Positions 54,745-63,968 of a DNA stretch of 64,000 nucleotides are shown piece after piece (the first letter of the stretch is position 1; every line of letters starts with the position of its first letter). The notes under the pieces were generated by a model, which was given only the letters and a program-made list of their open reading frames with translations, had not been told where the DNA came from and ran no database searches. The stretch covers positions 9,057,840 through 9,121,839 of the forward strand of contig JABAKD010000023.1 in the NCBI GenBank assembly GCA_012845835.1. Direction: 5' to 3'. The position numbers and the translations under genes are program-made. This DNA comes from Undaria pinnatifida. Lineage: Eukaryota; Sar; Phaeophyceae; Laminariales; Alariaceae.

Positions 54745-54909
54745 GTGAACGAATCGAAGCGAGTCGTCAAAATGCTGAATTCTCCTCGCGATAAAAAAAA
54801 TGAAGGCACGTTCCTGGTATTGTAGTGGGGGGGAAAGGGGAGGAGGGCTCCGCTATGTAACCCCGAATCTGAGCTTACTACGTTTGACCCCGGATCTGAG
54901 CTTACTAGG
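54745..54909 (+). mobile_element. S2 SINE body fragment
   Basis: gaatcgaagcgagtcgtc, ctcctcgcgataaaaaaaat, gaaggcacgttcctgg and a duplicated ccc.gaatctgagcttacta end. Confidence 0.6.
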
Positions 54910-55040
54910 TTTTTTTTTTTTTTTTCATCCGGCGGATGGGGAAAAATAAAGCTGTAGCTCACCACACTTCCAAGTATTTTCATACGCGTCGTGTGTCGAT
55001 TTAACTCAGTTGCTTCCGCAGCCCAACGCTTACTACTGCT
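54910..55040 (-). mobile_element. Family D retroposon
   Basis: T run of about 17, catccggcggatggggaaaa, ctcaccacacttccaagtat, tttcatacgcgtcgtgtgtc, gatttaactcagttgc. Confidence 0.75.
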
Positions 55041-55758
55041 GAGAGGGAGGGCGAGAGTAGACCGAAGTTAATAAATGAGATGGAGGAACAAATATATAGA
55101 CTATATATGTATGTGTGTGTAAACTCCGAAAAGGGTCAGGCCGGTTAAAAAGAACTGCGGATGGTTGCCTTTCAGAAGTGTGCGTACTGCTGTACGTTTT
55201 TTGTTGCGTGTTACTTGAGGGCGCCCGGACAGTCTTGTCTCGAGACCTCACGCAAAAAATGGTCAGAATGGAAAATCAACCGGAGCGCTGTGATCGCACG
55301 ACGATTTCGGTAAACATTTTTTTTTTTTTTTTTTTTTTTAAACGGCTTGGTTGTAGAGACCCCCCTGCCCCCCCCCCGCCCCCTCCCCTTGTCCGCTTGC
55401 AAATCGTCCTGCGACCAGCGCTCCAGTTGGCTTTTCCATTCTGACCATATTTGATGTGAGATGTATGTTGTCGCAATCCCCGGGCACGCTCGTGTTACTT
55501 GCCGAGAAAATGGTAAGTTTGTCTATGTACCATTATTATTTTATTATTATGGATATTATAGCCTTTTGTATGTTGTTATTCATGTTGACCCCGACATCAT
55601 GCATATGATAGGAGCCATAATACCATGTATTCAAGAGATGGTCGTGTGTAATTGTCTGCTTTATTTACCGTTCCTCTCTATGTTATGTTTTCGTAACGCT
55701 TTTTTTTTTCGGTTCTGCGCGCACTTTTTGTTCCCTGCCTCTATTGATAGCATTCTAT
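55041..55758. other. No gene recognised
   Basis: T20-type run at 55319-55339 and C-rich tract; a 106-codon plus frame (55461-55781) is hydrophobic but unrecognised. Confidence 0.4.
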
Positions 55759-55863
55759 TTACGGGGGACCATAGTAAATAGGATCAAATATTGTTAGTCA
55801 AAATAGGGAAATATATTGGTTTTTGTCTGTACCGTAGGTCCTGTTTACTATGGTCCCCCGTAA
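55759..55863. mobile_element. 105-bp MITE with perfect inverted ends
   Basis: TTACGGGGGACCATAGTAAA at 55759-55778 is the exact reverse complement of 55844-55863. The AT-rich 65-bp interior is unrelated to other families here. The only copy in this window. Confidence 0.75.
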
Positions 55864-55934
55864 TACCTCCTTAAATTTCACCTCCGAAGGAAGAAAAAAT
55901 ATTCATCTGTGAACACGAGCGGCCGTCGTATCAC

Positions 55935-55995
55935 GCAGCTTTGCCCGAGGTGGGCGTCTATCTTAAAATCTACTGAACTCACGACTGACGCGTTT
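55935..55995. mobile_element. C-prime motif, diverged
   Basis: tcacgcagctttgcccgagg to aactcacgactgacgcg; start codon lost. Confidence 0.4.
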
Positions 55996-56027
55996 AATAG
56001 ACTAATTTTTTTTCACCTGGTATGATA

Positions 56028-56122
56028 AACGCGCGATCGGAGTATCACACACAGCTGGCGAAGATGAGCTTCGACGAAATCTTCGAACTCACAGCTGGGG
56101 TGTATGTTCATGTTCATAATAA
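56028..56122 (-). mobile_element. Family C outer-arm fragment
   Basis: cgcgatcggagtatcacaca to actcacagctggggtgtatg. The frame from ATG 56063 reads MSFDEIFELTAGV, intermediate between the C and C-prime peptides. Confidence 0.75.
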
Positions 56123-56184
56123 ACTGTGCATTTTGCGGTTTTTGTATCCGCGTTTGGCATTTGCGTGGCTATTTTATTTTATTT

Positions 56185-56302
56185 TTGTAAGCGGATGGGG
56201 AAACATAAGCTGACCTCACTTATTTATACCACGTATTTTCATCTACGTCGCGTGTCAATTTAGCTCATTTGTATTCGCAATCCAGCGCCAGTCGGCGTAT
56301 CC
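56185..56302 (-). mobile_element. Family D fragment
   Basis: gcggatggggaaacataagc, ctgacctcacttatttatac, cacgtattttcatctacgtc, gcgtgtcaatttagctcatt. Confidence 0.65.
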
Positions 56303-56424
56303 TGCGGCTTCCGTGGTGGCTACAGATCTCCTTGTACTGCTGTGTCTGCGATGTATATCTCTTGCCCGTACCGTTGTTTGTGACCCTGGTATGGTATAAG
56401 CTACACTACACTACTGCTGTACCT

Positions 56425-56582
56425 CCAAGGGGAGTCGCCGACCTATATCCTTAATGAGGACACCCACCCAGTAGTAGTACGCGCGATCGGAGGAGCGCAC
56501 ACAGCTAGTAGTTTGCAAATATAAGTTTCGACGAGAAATCTTAGTCTTCGATCTCACAGCTGGAGTGTAGTTTTTGTTTTGC
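56425..56582 (-). mobile_element. Family C arm fragment
   Basis: caaggggagtcgccgaccta, atccttaatgaggacac, gcgcgatcggagga and tctcacagctggagtgtagt. Confidence 0.75.
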
Positions 56583-56591
56583 ATATATTTA

Positions 56592-56660
56592 TTAGTGTAG
56601 TTTGTGACCACAGAGCTTGTCCCTCTCAAGGATGTCGGTATGGACGCCGGGTACGCTGGT
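56592..56660 (+). repeat. Family K fragment
   Basis: gtttgtgaccacagagcttg then tccctctcaaggatg matches 26448-26480. Confidence 0.5.
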
Positions 56661-56854
56661 TGTCGATGGGTGCGAAAGGGCAGTTTAATATGAACACATA
56701 CACTCTTACTGTGGGTGGGTGGGTGGGTGGGTGTGCTGTTCACCTTATACTCTCATTTCTGTTGATACGACTCGTTTATATTCAGGCCAACCAGTGTCCG
56801 TGTCGATGCCTCCTACTTACAAGAGACTAGATGACACTGGTTTCCCCGATTTAA
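56661..56854. other. No gene recognised
   Basis: Contains a GGGT tetranucleotide run (56714-56734). Confidence 0.5.
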
Positions 56855-56936
56855 CCCCTTCACAACTGGAACCCCTTTCTTGGGGACAATTTTACTCGAA
56901 TTTAGTATAGGGAGGGATTTGGGGGCTCTAAAGGGA
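56855..56936 (+). mobile_element. Family B MITE, 82 bp
   Basis: CCCCTTCACAACTGGAA to GGCTCTAAAGGGA, flanked by TTAA at 56851-56854 and 56937-56940. Same length as 69-150. Confidence 0.8.
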
Positions 56937-57082
56937 TTAAGAGCGCCCCGTGTCGAGCCGAATTATTTATCTTGCGCTCTCAACTGTAAAACGCTCTTAT
57001 CTGTAGCGGAAAATGTTCACCAACCTTTTGGGTGTAGCGGGACATGCCGATTTGGCCGCTTTTAGTTCCCGAATGGGCTTAA

Positions 57083-57164
57083 CCCCCTTTTCAACCCCAA
57101 CATCCCTCCCTGTACTAAATTCAAGTAAATTTGTCCCCAAAAAGGGTTTCCAGTTGTGAAGGCG
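57083..57164 (-). mobile_element. Family B MITE, 82 bp, reverse orientation
   Basis: CCCCCTTTTCAACCCC to CCAGTTGTGAAGGCG, flanked by TTAA (57079-57082) and CTAA (57165-57168). Confidence 0.75.
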
Positions 57165-57499
57165 CTAACTCGGGTGCTCTCAAATTGGGGTACCCAAAAC
57201 TGTGTTCGTAGTATGACAAACACCCATCCCATCTTTGTATCTTGCAGTCGTGTGTATCCCCGAGTATTTCCAGCACGGTCACTTTTGTTTTTCGGAGACC
57301 AACGGTGGAATGGGTAGGGTGGACCGGTACTGGACCGAGTCCGACGGAAGGCTGTTTTCTCATGGCCGGGGGTTTTGTTGGTAGGTGAGCTTGCGCAAGT
57401 CCCGCACTACCCGGAACGATGCCGTTCCGGGTGGCTATCTCCGCCGCACCTGATCCTCGGGGGCCAGTCAGGTCGGGTTGACGTACTCACGCATCCGTA
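57165..57499. other. No gene recognised
   Basis: No supportable feature. Confidence 0.4.
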
Positions 57500-57712
57500 T
57501 ACAACGGCAGCTTGCGCTGCCGGAGTAGTAACTCGTGCCGCCGGTAGGGACAGCTCGCGCTATCGTTATCGCGGGATCCGAAGGACACGCCAGCGAAACC
57601 AGCTGGATTGCGAATGCAGTCGAGTTAAATCGACACCCGACGTGTATGAAAATACTTGGGAAGTGTGGTGAGCTTGAGCTTTATTTTTCCCCATCCGTCG
57701 CAGGGTATATGA
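57500..57712 (+). mobile_element. Family D retroposon, near full length
   Basis: gcagcttgcgctgccggagt, gtagggacagctcgcgctat, gaaggacacgccagcgaaac, ttgcgaatgcagtcgagtta, gacgtgtatgaaaatacttg, ttatttttccccatccg. Ends before an A tail. Confidence 0.75.
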
Positions 57713-57727
57713 TACTCGTAGATAGAC

Positions 57728-58066
57728 GGTCGCCCCGGTGGTTTAGTGGCCACCCTCGAATGAGCCTCGAATGAGCCTCGAATGAGCCTCGAATGCTACT
57801 AGGGTTGTTTGAGGGGATCAAAATCCAAGGGGATCGGCCTTTTTTTTGTTTATTCGCACCAGTAAAATATCAGAAAGGAATCAACCGCTGAGAGTGTCTA
57901 GCCGCCCGCGTGGGTGGTGGGCGGAATATGATGCGAGTCGACGAGGAAAGGGAAAGGCCGGAATCTTCTCGCGATAAAAACGAAGACGCGCACCTTTTAT
58001 TGTAGTGAGGAGGGGGAACAAGAGCCTGATTAGTTTCCCCGGATCTGAGTCACGTCTATGGAGGGA
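57728..58066 (+). mobile_element. S2 SINE with 11-bp expansion in the head
   Basis: Head ggtcgccccggtggtttagt; CCTCGAATGAG is repeated four times at 57753-57793, replacing the anticodon-arm region. Body caaccgctgagagtgtct, gcgagtcgacgaggaaaggg, tctcgcgataaaaacgaag, cggatctgagtcacgtc. Confidence 0.75.
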
Positions 58067-58679
58067 GAAGGAGGGAAAAAAGTGCGAAAGTAATGGAAGG
58101 GATGAGCAAATAATTCAGTAGGTATAGCAAAAAAGAGATCCCGGATTCATGCGTAACTTGGTGATTTCACGTTGATGCGGAAGAAGGATGGCGTGGCGGC
58201 GTGTGTTCAATCTGTCCTGCCCCTGTGTACAGAAACTTCCGGCGTGCGCTTGCTTCCTCATATACCTCCGTAGTATTTTTTCCAAGATGATTTTCGTCGA
58301 TCCCAGGGTGTTTTTTTTGGGGGGGGGAGATATATTCTTCGATTTCAGAGTTGTTGGAGGCCTGTCCTGCTGCGACCACGGGCTATTCATTGATCATGAC
58401 CATGGGATCGTGTGGGAAAACCAGCAGCAGCAGAAGCAGCAGCTTCTAACGTTGTACGGGGATCTAGGGAGGGACTCGGCGTAGATGCACTTTCGACGGG
58501 GCGCGATGGCCACCCGGACATGACCCCCCCGGCCCCGCCGGACCTGGGCAAGCAACTCATGAGTACGCCCCCCCCCCCCCGCCCTCCCGCCCCCCGGACC
58601 TGAGCTTTTCAAAACTGAATAACCTCTGCCTAGGGAAATGTTGAGCTTACGCTTCGTTTATGCAGTAGTGGTTCCTCTA
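58067..58679. other. No gene recognised
   Basis: Short CAG tract at 58421-58442 and C run at 58570-58581. Confidence 0.5.
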
Positions 58680-58747
58680 TAGTGCCGTTATGTGCAAGCC
58701 AGATATAACGGCACTGTAGCGGAAACCGGCACTACGGCACTACACAT
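58680..58747. repeat. Family L minisatellite outlier
   Basis: ataacggcactgtagcggaa then accggcactacggcactac, the same unit as 60275-61000. Confidence 0.6.
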
Positions 58748-59125
58748 GTGCTACGAAAGAGGTGGCCCTTTTTTTTGTCTACAATGGTTTATTGACGACG
58801 GGGCACCCACCTTAACCCCTCTAGAGCCCCCAGATCCCTACCTACACTATCTTTAAATATAATTGTCTCCAAGAAGGGTTTCCAGTTGCAAAGGCGTTAG
58901 CCGAAAATCGTCGGAATCTCGTTTTTTTTTGTTCTGCACTACAGCACTATTTATACCAGGTAGTAGTTTTCGTTGCGTACCTACTACTAGACCATGGGAA
59001 TTTTTCATCCTGTCAAAAGCAGTTCTAGTTTTGTTTTTTTCTGCCAAATCGTTTTTTTTTTGGGAGAGATCCGAAGCTCTTCGCGTGAAAAAAAACTGGG
59101 AAAGTAAATGGTGCATGTCTTAAAC
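58748..59125 (+). mobile_element. Family A MITE with nested family B
   Basis: gtgctacgaaagaggtgg left end, tggtttattgacgacgggg before and gccgaaaatcgtcggaat after a B insertion (58816-58896), then ctagaccatgggaatttttc and tgggagagatccgaagctct. The right terminus is degraded. Confidence 0.75.
58816..58896 (-). mobile_element. Family B MITE, 81 bp
   Basis: CCCCTCTAGAGCCCCC to TTTCCAGTTGCAAAGGCG, flanked by TTAA (58812-58815) and TTAG (58897-58900). Uncut A copies have ccttaacccaaaatcgtcgg here, so the target TTAA is confirmed. Confidence 0.8.
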
Positions 59126-59345
59126 GGTGTATGAATGACGGGACACTTTTCGACCAAAATCGTCGGATTTAAATCGTCGGATTTTTTTTTTTCAATTTTC
59201 TTTTTTTTCGGCGCTAGTTTTCGTTGTAATTACCGCAACTAGGACACGGGAGTTTTCATCCTACGCCGGTAGCAGAGTTGGTTTTTCTCCAGATCGGTTA
59301 TTGGAGAGGTCTAAAGCTCCTCCGGTCAGGGCCCTCGCGAAAAAC
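59126..59345 (+). mobile_element. Family A fragment
   Basis: gtatgaatgacgggacactt, ccaaaatcgtcgga (with a short duplication), actaggacacgggagttttc and ggagaggtctaaagctcct. Confidence 0.6.
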
Positions 59346-59945
59346 AATGGTGCACCTTAAAAACGATTTCTGAATGAAGGGGCAACTTATCACCCAAAAT
59401 CGTCGGGATTTTTTCTTGTTTTTTTTTCTGCACTAGTTTTCGTTGTATGTACCTGGTATGCATGTTTTGTTTTTTTTTGGACACTTCTAGTTTTAAGCTT
59501 CTGGACAAGCCGTGGTCTCAGGTGTCGTCCCTTCGTCCCCCCGGTTCTTGCCTTCAATTTTTACCGCGCATAGGGTTCAGCAATCCCACTCACTGCTCGT
59601 CGATTTTCCATCGGGTGTTGCTACCTCACGCTCTCGCGCTTTCCGCAAGTCAATTTGTGCACAAGAAAAAATCCCCACGAATGTATGTATGCGAGTATGC
59701 GCTCGGCGGGCTCGAACTCACGAAACTGACCTATACCAGGCTCGAGGATAACCTGATAGGCCACCGGGGCGACTGAATCATACGTATATATACCTAGGCC
59801 ATGGCATCTTTCATCCTGTACCGGTAACACTTTTACCGCGGTGTTTCTCCATGTCGGCTTTTGGGAAAAATCGAAAAAAGTCGAAAGCTCCGCAAGTAAG
59901 GACCTTAACAATTTAAAATTGGTGCACGTCTACAACAGTAGCATC
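59346..59945 (+). mobile_element. Family A copy interrupted by an S1 SINE
   Basis: 5' half 59350-59480 (gatttctgaatgaaggggca, cacccaaaatcgtcggg, ttttcgttgtatgtacct) and 3' half 59785-59945 (cctaggccatggcatctttc, tttctccatgtcggcttttg, ggtgcacgtct) flank S1. Confidence 0.7.
59481..59774 (-). mobile_element. S1 SINE inserted in family A
   Basis: aagcttctggacaagccgtg to ccaccggggcgac; B-box-like gggctcgaactcacg reads cgggctcgaactcacga. Complete body. Confidence 0.8.
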
Positions 59946-59969
59946 ATTTTCTTTTCTTTTTTTCTTTGG

Positions 59970-60261
59970 CGCACGCTTCTACTTCCAGCTTCTGGGCAAA
60001 GCCGTGGTCACAAGTGTCGTCCCTTCTCCCTCCCGGTTCTTGCCTTCCATTTTTATCGCGCATAGGGTTGAGCACTCCCACTGCTCGTCGATTTTTCATC
60101 GAATGTTGTTGACTCACGCTCTCGCGCTTTCCGCAAGTCAATTTGAGCACAAGGAAAAGTCCCGACGAATTTATACGAGTATGCACTCGGCGGGGCTCAA
60201 ACTCACGAAACTGACCTATACCAGGCTCGAGGATAGCCTGATACGCCACCGGGGCGACCGG
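59970..60261 (-). mobile_element. S1 SINE
   Basis: gcttctacttccagcttctg to tacgccaccggggcgaccgg. Highly similar to 59481-59774. Confidence 0.85.
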
Positions 60262-60394
60262 GTAGTCATGTCACTACCCTGCACACTGCCACTACTTGTT
60301 GCTCCCCTCCGTGCCAAGCGATTTCACAGGCACTGTAGCGGGCAACCGGCACTACTCAACAGGCACTATAGAGGAAACCGACACTACTCCGCGC

Positions 60395-60720
60395 ACTGGA
60401 CGCAGTGGTATCAGTGTTCGTCTGAAGTGATTTGTGAATAACGGGAGGGCTCCGCAAGCCCAAAATCGTCGGAAATGAGCCATTTTTTTTGCGTGTTACC
60501 CCCTCGTGTACTCGTAGGCCATGGGGATTTTTTATTCGGTGGAAGTTTTGTTTTTTCTCCAAATCAGTTGTTGGGCGAGGTCTTAAGCTCCGAATTAAGG
60601 AACCCCAGAAGTATGAGAATACGTGGAAGTGTGGTGAGCTAAAGCTTTATTTTTCCCCATCCGCCGGAGGATAAGAAAAAAAAAAAAAACAGAAAAAAGC
60701 GGTGCACCACTCCGGTAGCG
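60395..60720 (+). mobile_element. Family A copy with nested D retroposon
   Basis: cgtctgaagtgatttgtgaa, cccaaaatcgtcggaaatg, tgtactcgtaggccatgggg, caaatcagttgttgggcgag and gtcttaagctccgaattaag, then D, then aaaaagcggtgcaccactcc. Confidence 0.75.
60611..60689 (+). mobile_element. Family D retroposon, 5'-truncated, with target duplication
   Basis: gtatgagaatacgtggaagt to ccatccgccggaggataag and an A run of about 14. CAGAA flanks it at 60606-60610 and 60690-60694. Truncation, A tail and target duplication together show target-primed reverse transcription. Confidence 0.8.
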
Positions 60721-61082
60721 TGGGTCACTCACTGCTTGTTGCTCTTCTCTGTGCCAAGCGATTTCACGGGTACTGTAGCGGGCAACCGGCACTACTCAAC
60801 AGGCACTACGACTCCGCGCGTTGCCACTGCTTGTTGCTCCCCTCGGTGCCAAGCGATCTCACAGGCACTGTCGTAGCGGGCAACCGGCACTACTCAACCG
60901 GCACTGTAACGGAAACCGGCACTACCCCGCGAACAATGCGACTACTTGTTTCTCTGTGCCGAACGACTTGACAGGCACTGCAGCGGGCAACCGGCACTAA
61001 AGCCATCCAACGGTGGGGGGTGCATGTTGTGGACCAAACGTTTCAGATTGGTTGAGCTCCTCGAGTGTTGGACTATCGTGTC

Positions 61083-61120
61083 TCACGAGTATACTACTAC
61101 TACTACTACTACTACTATTT
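61083..61120. repeat. ACT triplet microsatellite
   Basis: About eight ACT units. Confidence 0.9.
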
Positions 61121-61552
61121 ACGAGTATTTACAATAATGTTTGTATTTCTGGTATTTAGGACTATGGCACAGAAATCTTGGGGTTGGAGGAACGAATATC
61201 TGCCTAGGGGGTCTTGTTTTGGGTGAGATGTTGGCCTTCCTCGTGTTAGTGTAGGAGTTCAAAAGCTTCTGCTTCCCCCCTCTATTGCGGGGGACAGTGT
61301 ATATATAGCAAAATAGAACCCTCGATACGCACTAAATTGCAAAATCCTATATATATATATATTTTTTTTTTTTCTTGCCAAGCATCTTGGTCCTGATTAC
61401 TGCATTCGTTTGTAATAGCGCGGGATGGCTCACTGCTCAACCGGCGCCAGTGCGAGGCACCTCTGCTAGTTTGTTGTACCTGATATTTTTGGTACTGGAA
61501 TGTGGCGCGAGGGGGGGTCGGTGTGGTATGGATGAACATTCGGATGTGCCAC
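61121..61552. other. No gene recognised
   Basis: (TA) tract and T run at 61350-61374. Confidence 0.5.
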
Positions 61553-61820
61553 AATGATCATCCTACCCGCGGGCATAGTCCCACCATGATCCCACCTGGA
61601 CCTGAAACCCTCCTCCAAACCATTAAAATAGTTACCCCGGCATGCAGCAAAATGGGTCGGCGTGCGCTTCCTTCGTATACGAGTGTTTACTAGACAACAT
61701 CGTCCTACCCGGGCATAGTCCCACCATGATCCCACCTGGACCTGAAACCCTCCAAGCAATTAAAATAGCAGCCGCCTCTGCATGCGGAAAAAACGGTCGG
61801 CGTGCGCTTCCTTTGTACTA
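61553..61820 (+). repeat. Tandem duplication of about 145 bp
   Basis: tcctacccgcgggcatagtc and gtcctacccgggcatagtcc both continue ccaccatgatcccacctgga, cctgaaaccctcc, attaaaatag and ggtcggcgtgcgcttcctt. Confidence 0.85.
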
Positions 61821-62590
61821 GTATATATATATACTAGAAAATACACGGGGGGGGCGGTCGACGTCGATTATCTTTAGGCGTAACTAACTTATCTTCCCGC
61901 CCGAAATATGATCCCACACTGACGTGATCTCTTCAAACCGACCTCCGTTTGGGTATAAGGCATAAGTTTGTAATATACTGTTAATGATAGAGCGCCACAG
62001 ACAGTAGTTTGGAGCGCTATTTTTTTGTTTCGTTGCAAGCGGGTTTTGCACGAGAAACGGTTTTTTTTTTTTACCAGATACACAGGGGGAAGTGTTTTGT
62101 TTAGACTGGAGTTACGTGTGCAGCACACCCCTAGGCCCTGCATGACAGAAAGAACATAAATAGTTTTTTGAGCCTCTGGGCCAAAATGAGAAGTTCTTCC
62201 TACTCGTTGACGTCACGACCCGCACGCCCTTGTGAGGCCAGTCATGATTTTCCCAGCGACCGCACATTTGTTAGCGCACGCATCCAGTGCCCGTCCTGAT
62301 CATTATTTGCCCTACCGTAGAGAAATACCAGCTCTGGGGTCACAGGCATTCCCGTCCTGCGAGAGCGGGTACGAGTTCTGTGGTCGCAGGCAAGGCCGCA
62401 GGCAGATCGACACACTACCACCTTGATTCGCGAGACGGAGAAAACGAAACTTCGTCGCGCAGATTGGCCGAGGTAAGGGAAGGCAAGGGCAGCGTTCCCT
62501 TGGTACGAAGAGAGCATGGCGAAAGCGAGCGAAGAACAAGGAAGACAATGACTTGTTGGCATTGTGGGGACCCCAAATAAACAAAGAACG
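61821..62590. other. No gene recognised
   Basis: 206-codon minus frame (62242-62862) runs through repeats and is not considered a gene. Confidence 0.5.
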
Positions 62591-62985
62591 AAAACGAAAT
62601 GTCGGGAAAAAGTGACGATCGGCCAGGCCAGGCTCACAACGATGCAACGTGAACTGCTACTGCTGTATGTTGTTGTGGTTGGTGGTGGTTTTAGTGGTAG
62701 TGGTTCTGGTGGTGGTGGTGGTGGTGGTAGTGTTCTCACATTAACTCGTATAATCAAATTTGCGGTCTCAGGACAGGCCCCGGTCACTCTTGAAGTGGTA
62801 GAATACCCATGGGAGAAAATAGAACAACATCGAATGTGGTATAGGTATGCTTGGTATAGCATTGCTGAAGCAAGTCGCTAGATTAGGGGATGGTGTGTTT
62901 TTTGCCGAATTCCAGTGTAGCTGGTAAGGAGATATGCTACACGAGCGTGGGTGGCATGAGCTATCGTACGCTGCACATCCATGCC
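62591..62985 (+). repeat. Dispersed sequence with E insertion (filled site)
   Basis: 62591-62658 and 62880-62985 together align with the uninterrupted 63245-63410: tgacgat, cgatgcaacgtgaactgct, agattaggggatggtgtgtt, gagatatgctacacgagcgt. Confidence 0.65.
62659..62879 (+). mobile_element. Family E element, about 221 bp
   Basis: Begins with a GTT/GGT tract, then ctcacattaactcgtataat, caaatttgcggtctcaggac, aggccccggtcac, and a tail gaatacccatgggagaaaat to ttgctgaagcaagtcgct. Absent from the paralogous site at about 63322. Short flanking match ctgct against tcgct. No terminal repeats or coding frame. Confidence 0.7.
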
Positions 62986-63244
62986 CATGGTTTGTAGTAT
63001 CCATTCATTTTTCTCCTTACTTAATTATCTTATACAAGTACATGAGTTCGGGCAGAGGTATTCGGAACAGAGTATTCGAGTAGCCACACGGAGTCCTCCT
63101 GAAATTAGCCGCATCGTGGGCAATTACAGGTAAACAAATTAACGGGCAGCGTTGCTGGTACACACCCAAGAGCGTAACAAAAAGCAAGCAACAAAACACG
63201 AAAAAAACTAACTTAGCCCCCCGTCCCTAATAGCTTCCAAAAGG
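62986..63244. other. No gene recognised
   Basis: Nothing supportable. Confidence 0.4.
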
Positions 63245-63410
63245 GAAACAAAAAGTCGACCAAAACTGACGATTGCAGAATCAGCCACGGATCACACGAC
63301 GCAACGCAGACTGCTAGATGAAGGGGTGGTGTGTTTTTATATCGGATTCCCATGCTAGGAGATGTGCGACGCGAGCGTAGCATGAACTACGTACGGTACG
63401 ATGAAAAGCT
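63245..63410 (+). repeat. Dispersed sequence without E (empty site)
   Basis: gacgcaacgcagactgctag, atgaaggggtggtgtgtttt, tcggattcccatgctaggag and atgtgcgacgcgagcgtagc align with the two halves around the E element at 62659-62879. Confidence 0.65.
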
Positions 63411-63558
63411 TACGCCTAGGCCTCTGGCAAGACCTTTTCTTTTGTTTAGTGTATTATTGCGTATGTAATGTTATGTATACGTACAGCAGTAGTACCTGGT
63501 GTATATATACCCTGGTATGTGAATTTCAATAGGTTATACCTGATACATGATATGGACC

Positions 63559-63848
63559 GGTCGCCCCGGTGGCGTATCAGGTTATCCTCGAGCCTGTTAT
63601 AGGTCAGTTTCGTGAGTCACCGAGCCCCGCCGAGTGCATACTCGTATAAATTCGTTGGAACTTTTTCTTGAGTACAAATTGGCGTGCGGAAAGCGCGAGA
63701 GCGTGAGTTAGCAACACTCGATGAAACATCGACGAGCAGTGGAACTGCTGAACCCTATGCGCGATACAAAATTGAAGGCAAGAACCGGGGGGGAGAAGGA
63801 CGACACCTGTGACTACGGCTTGTCTAGAAGCTGGAAAATAGAAGTGTG
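63559..63848 (+). mobile_element. S1 SINE
   Basis: ggtcgccccggtggcgtatc, aggttatcctcgagcctg, B-box region changed to gagtcaccgagcccc, full body to acggcttgtctagaagctgg. Confidence 0.85.
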
Positions 63849-63906
63849 AGAATTAGACAGAAAAAAAATGGAACAGTATATTGAGCTCGTAGCCAACGGA
63901 GTGCTG

Positions 63907-63968
63907 GGGTGAGAGGTGGTCTATGAAAGGTGGTCTATGAAAGGTGGTCTATGAAAGGTGGTCTGTGA
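63907..63968. repeat. 14-bp tandem repeat
   Basis: aggtggtctatgaa repeated four times, the last copy with one change. Confidence 0.9.

Larger units (their letters stand above)
60275..61000 (+). repeat. Family L minisatellite, split by an A insertion
   Basis: Units of 65-110 bases: gccactgcttgttgctcccc, tcggtgccaagcgat.tcac and aggcactgtagcgggcaacc then ggcactactcaac. Four fuller units at about 60285, 60735, 60825 and 60945, with shorter units between. The A element at 60395-60720 splits the array. Confidence 0.8.

Noticed and set aside
62242-62862. 206-codon minus-strand frame
   Set aside because: Crosses the E element and its GGT tract; composition is driven by repeats.
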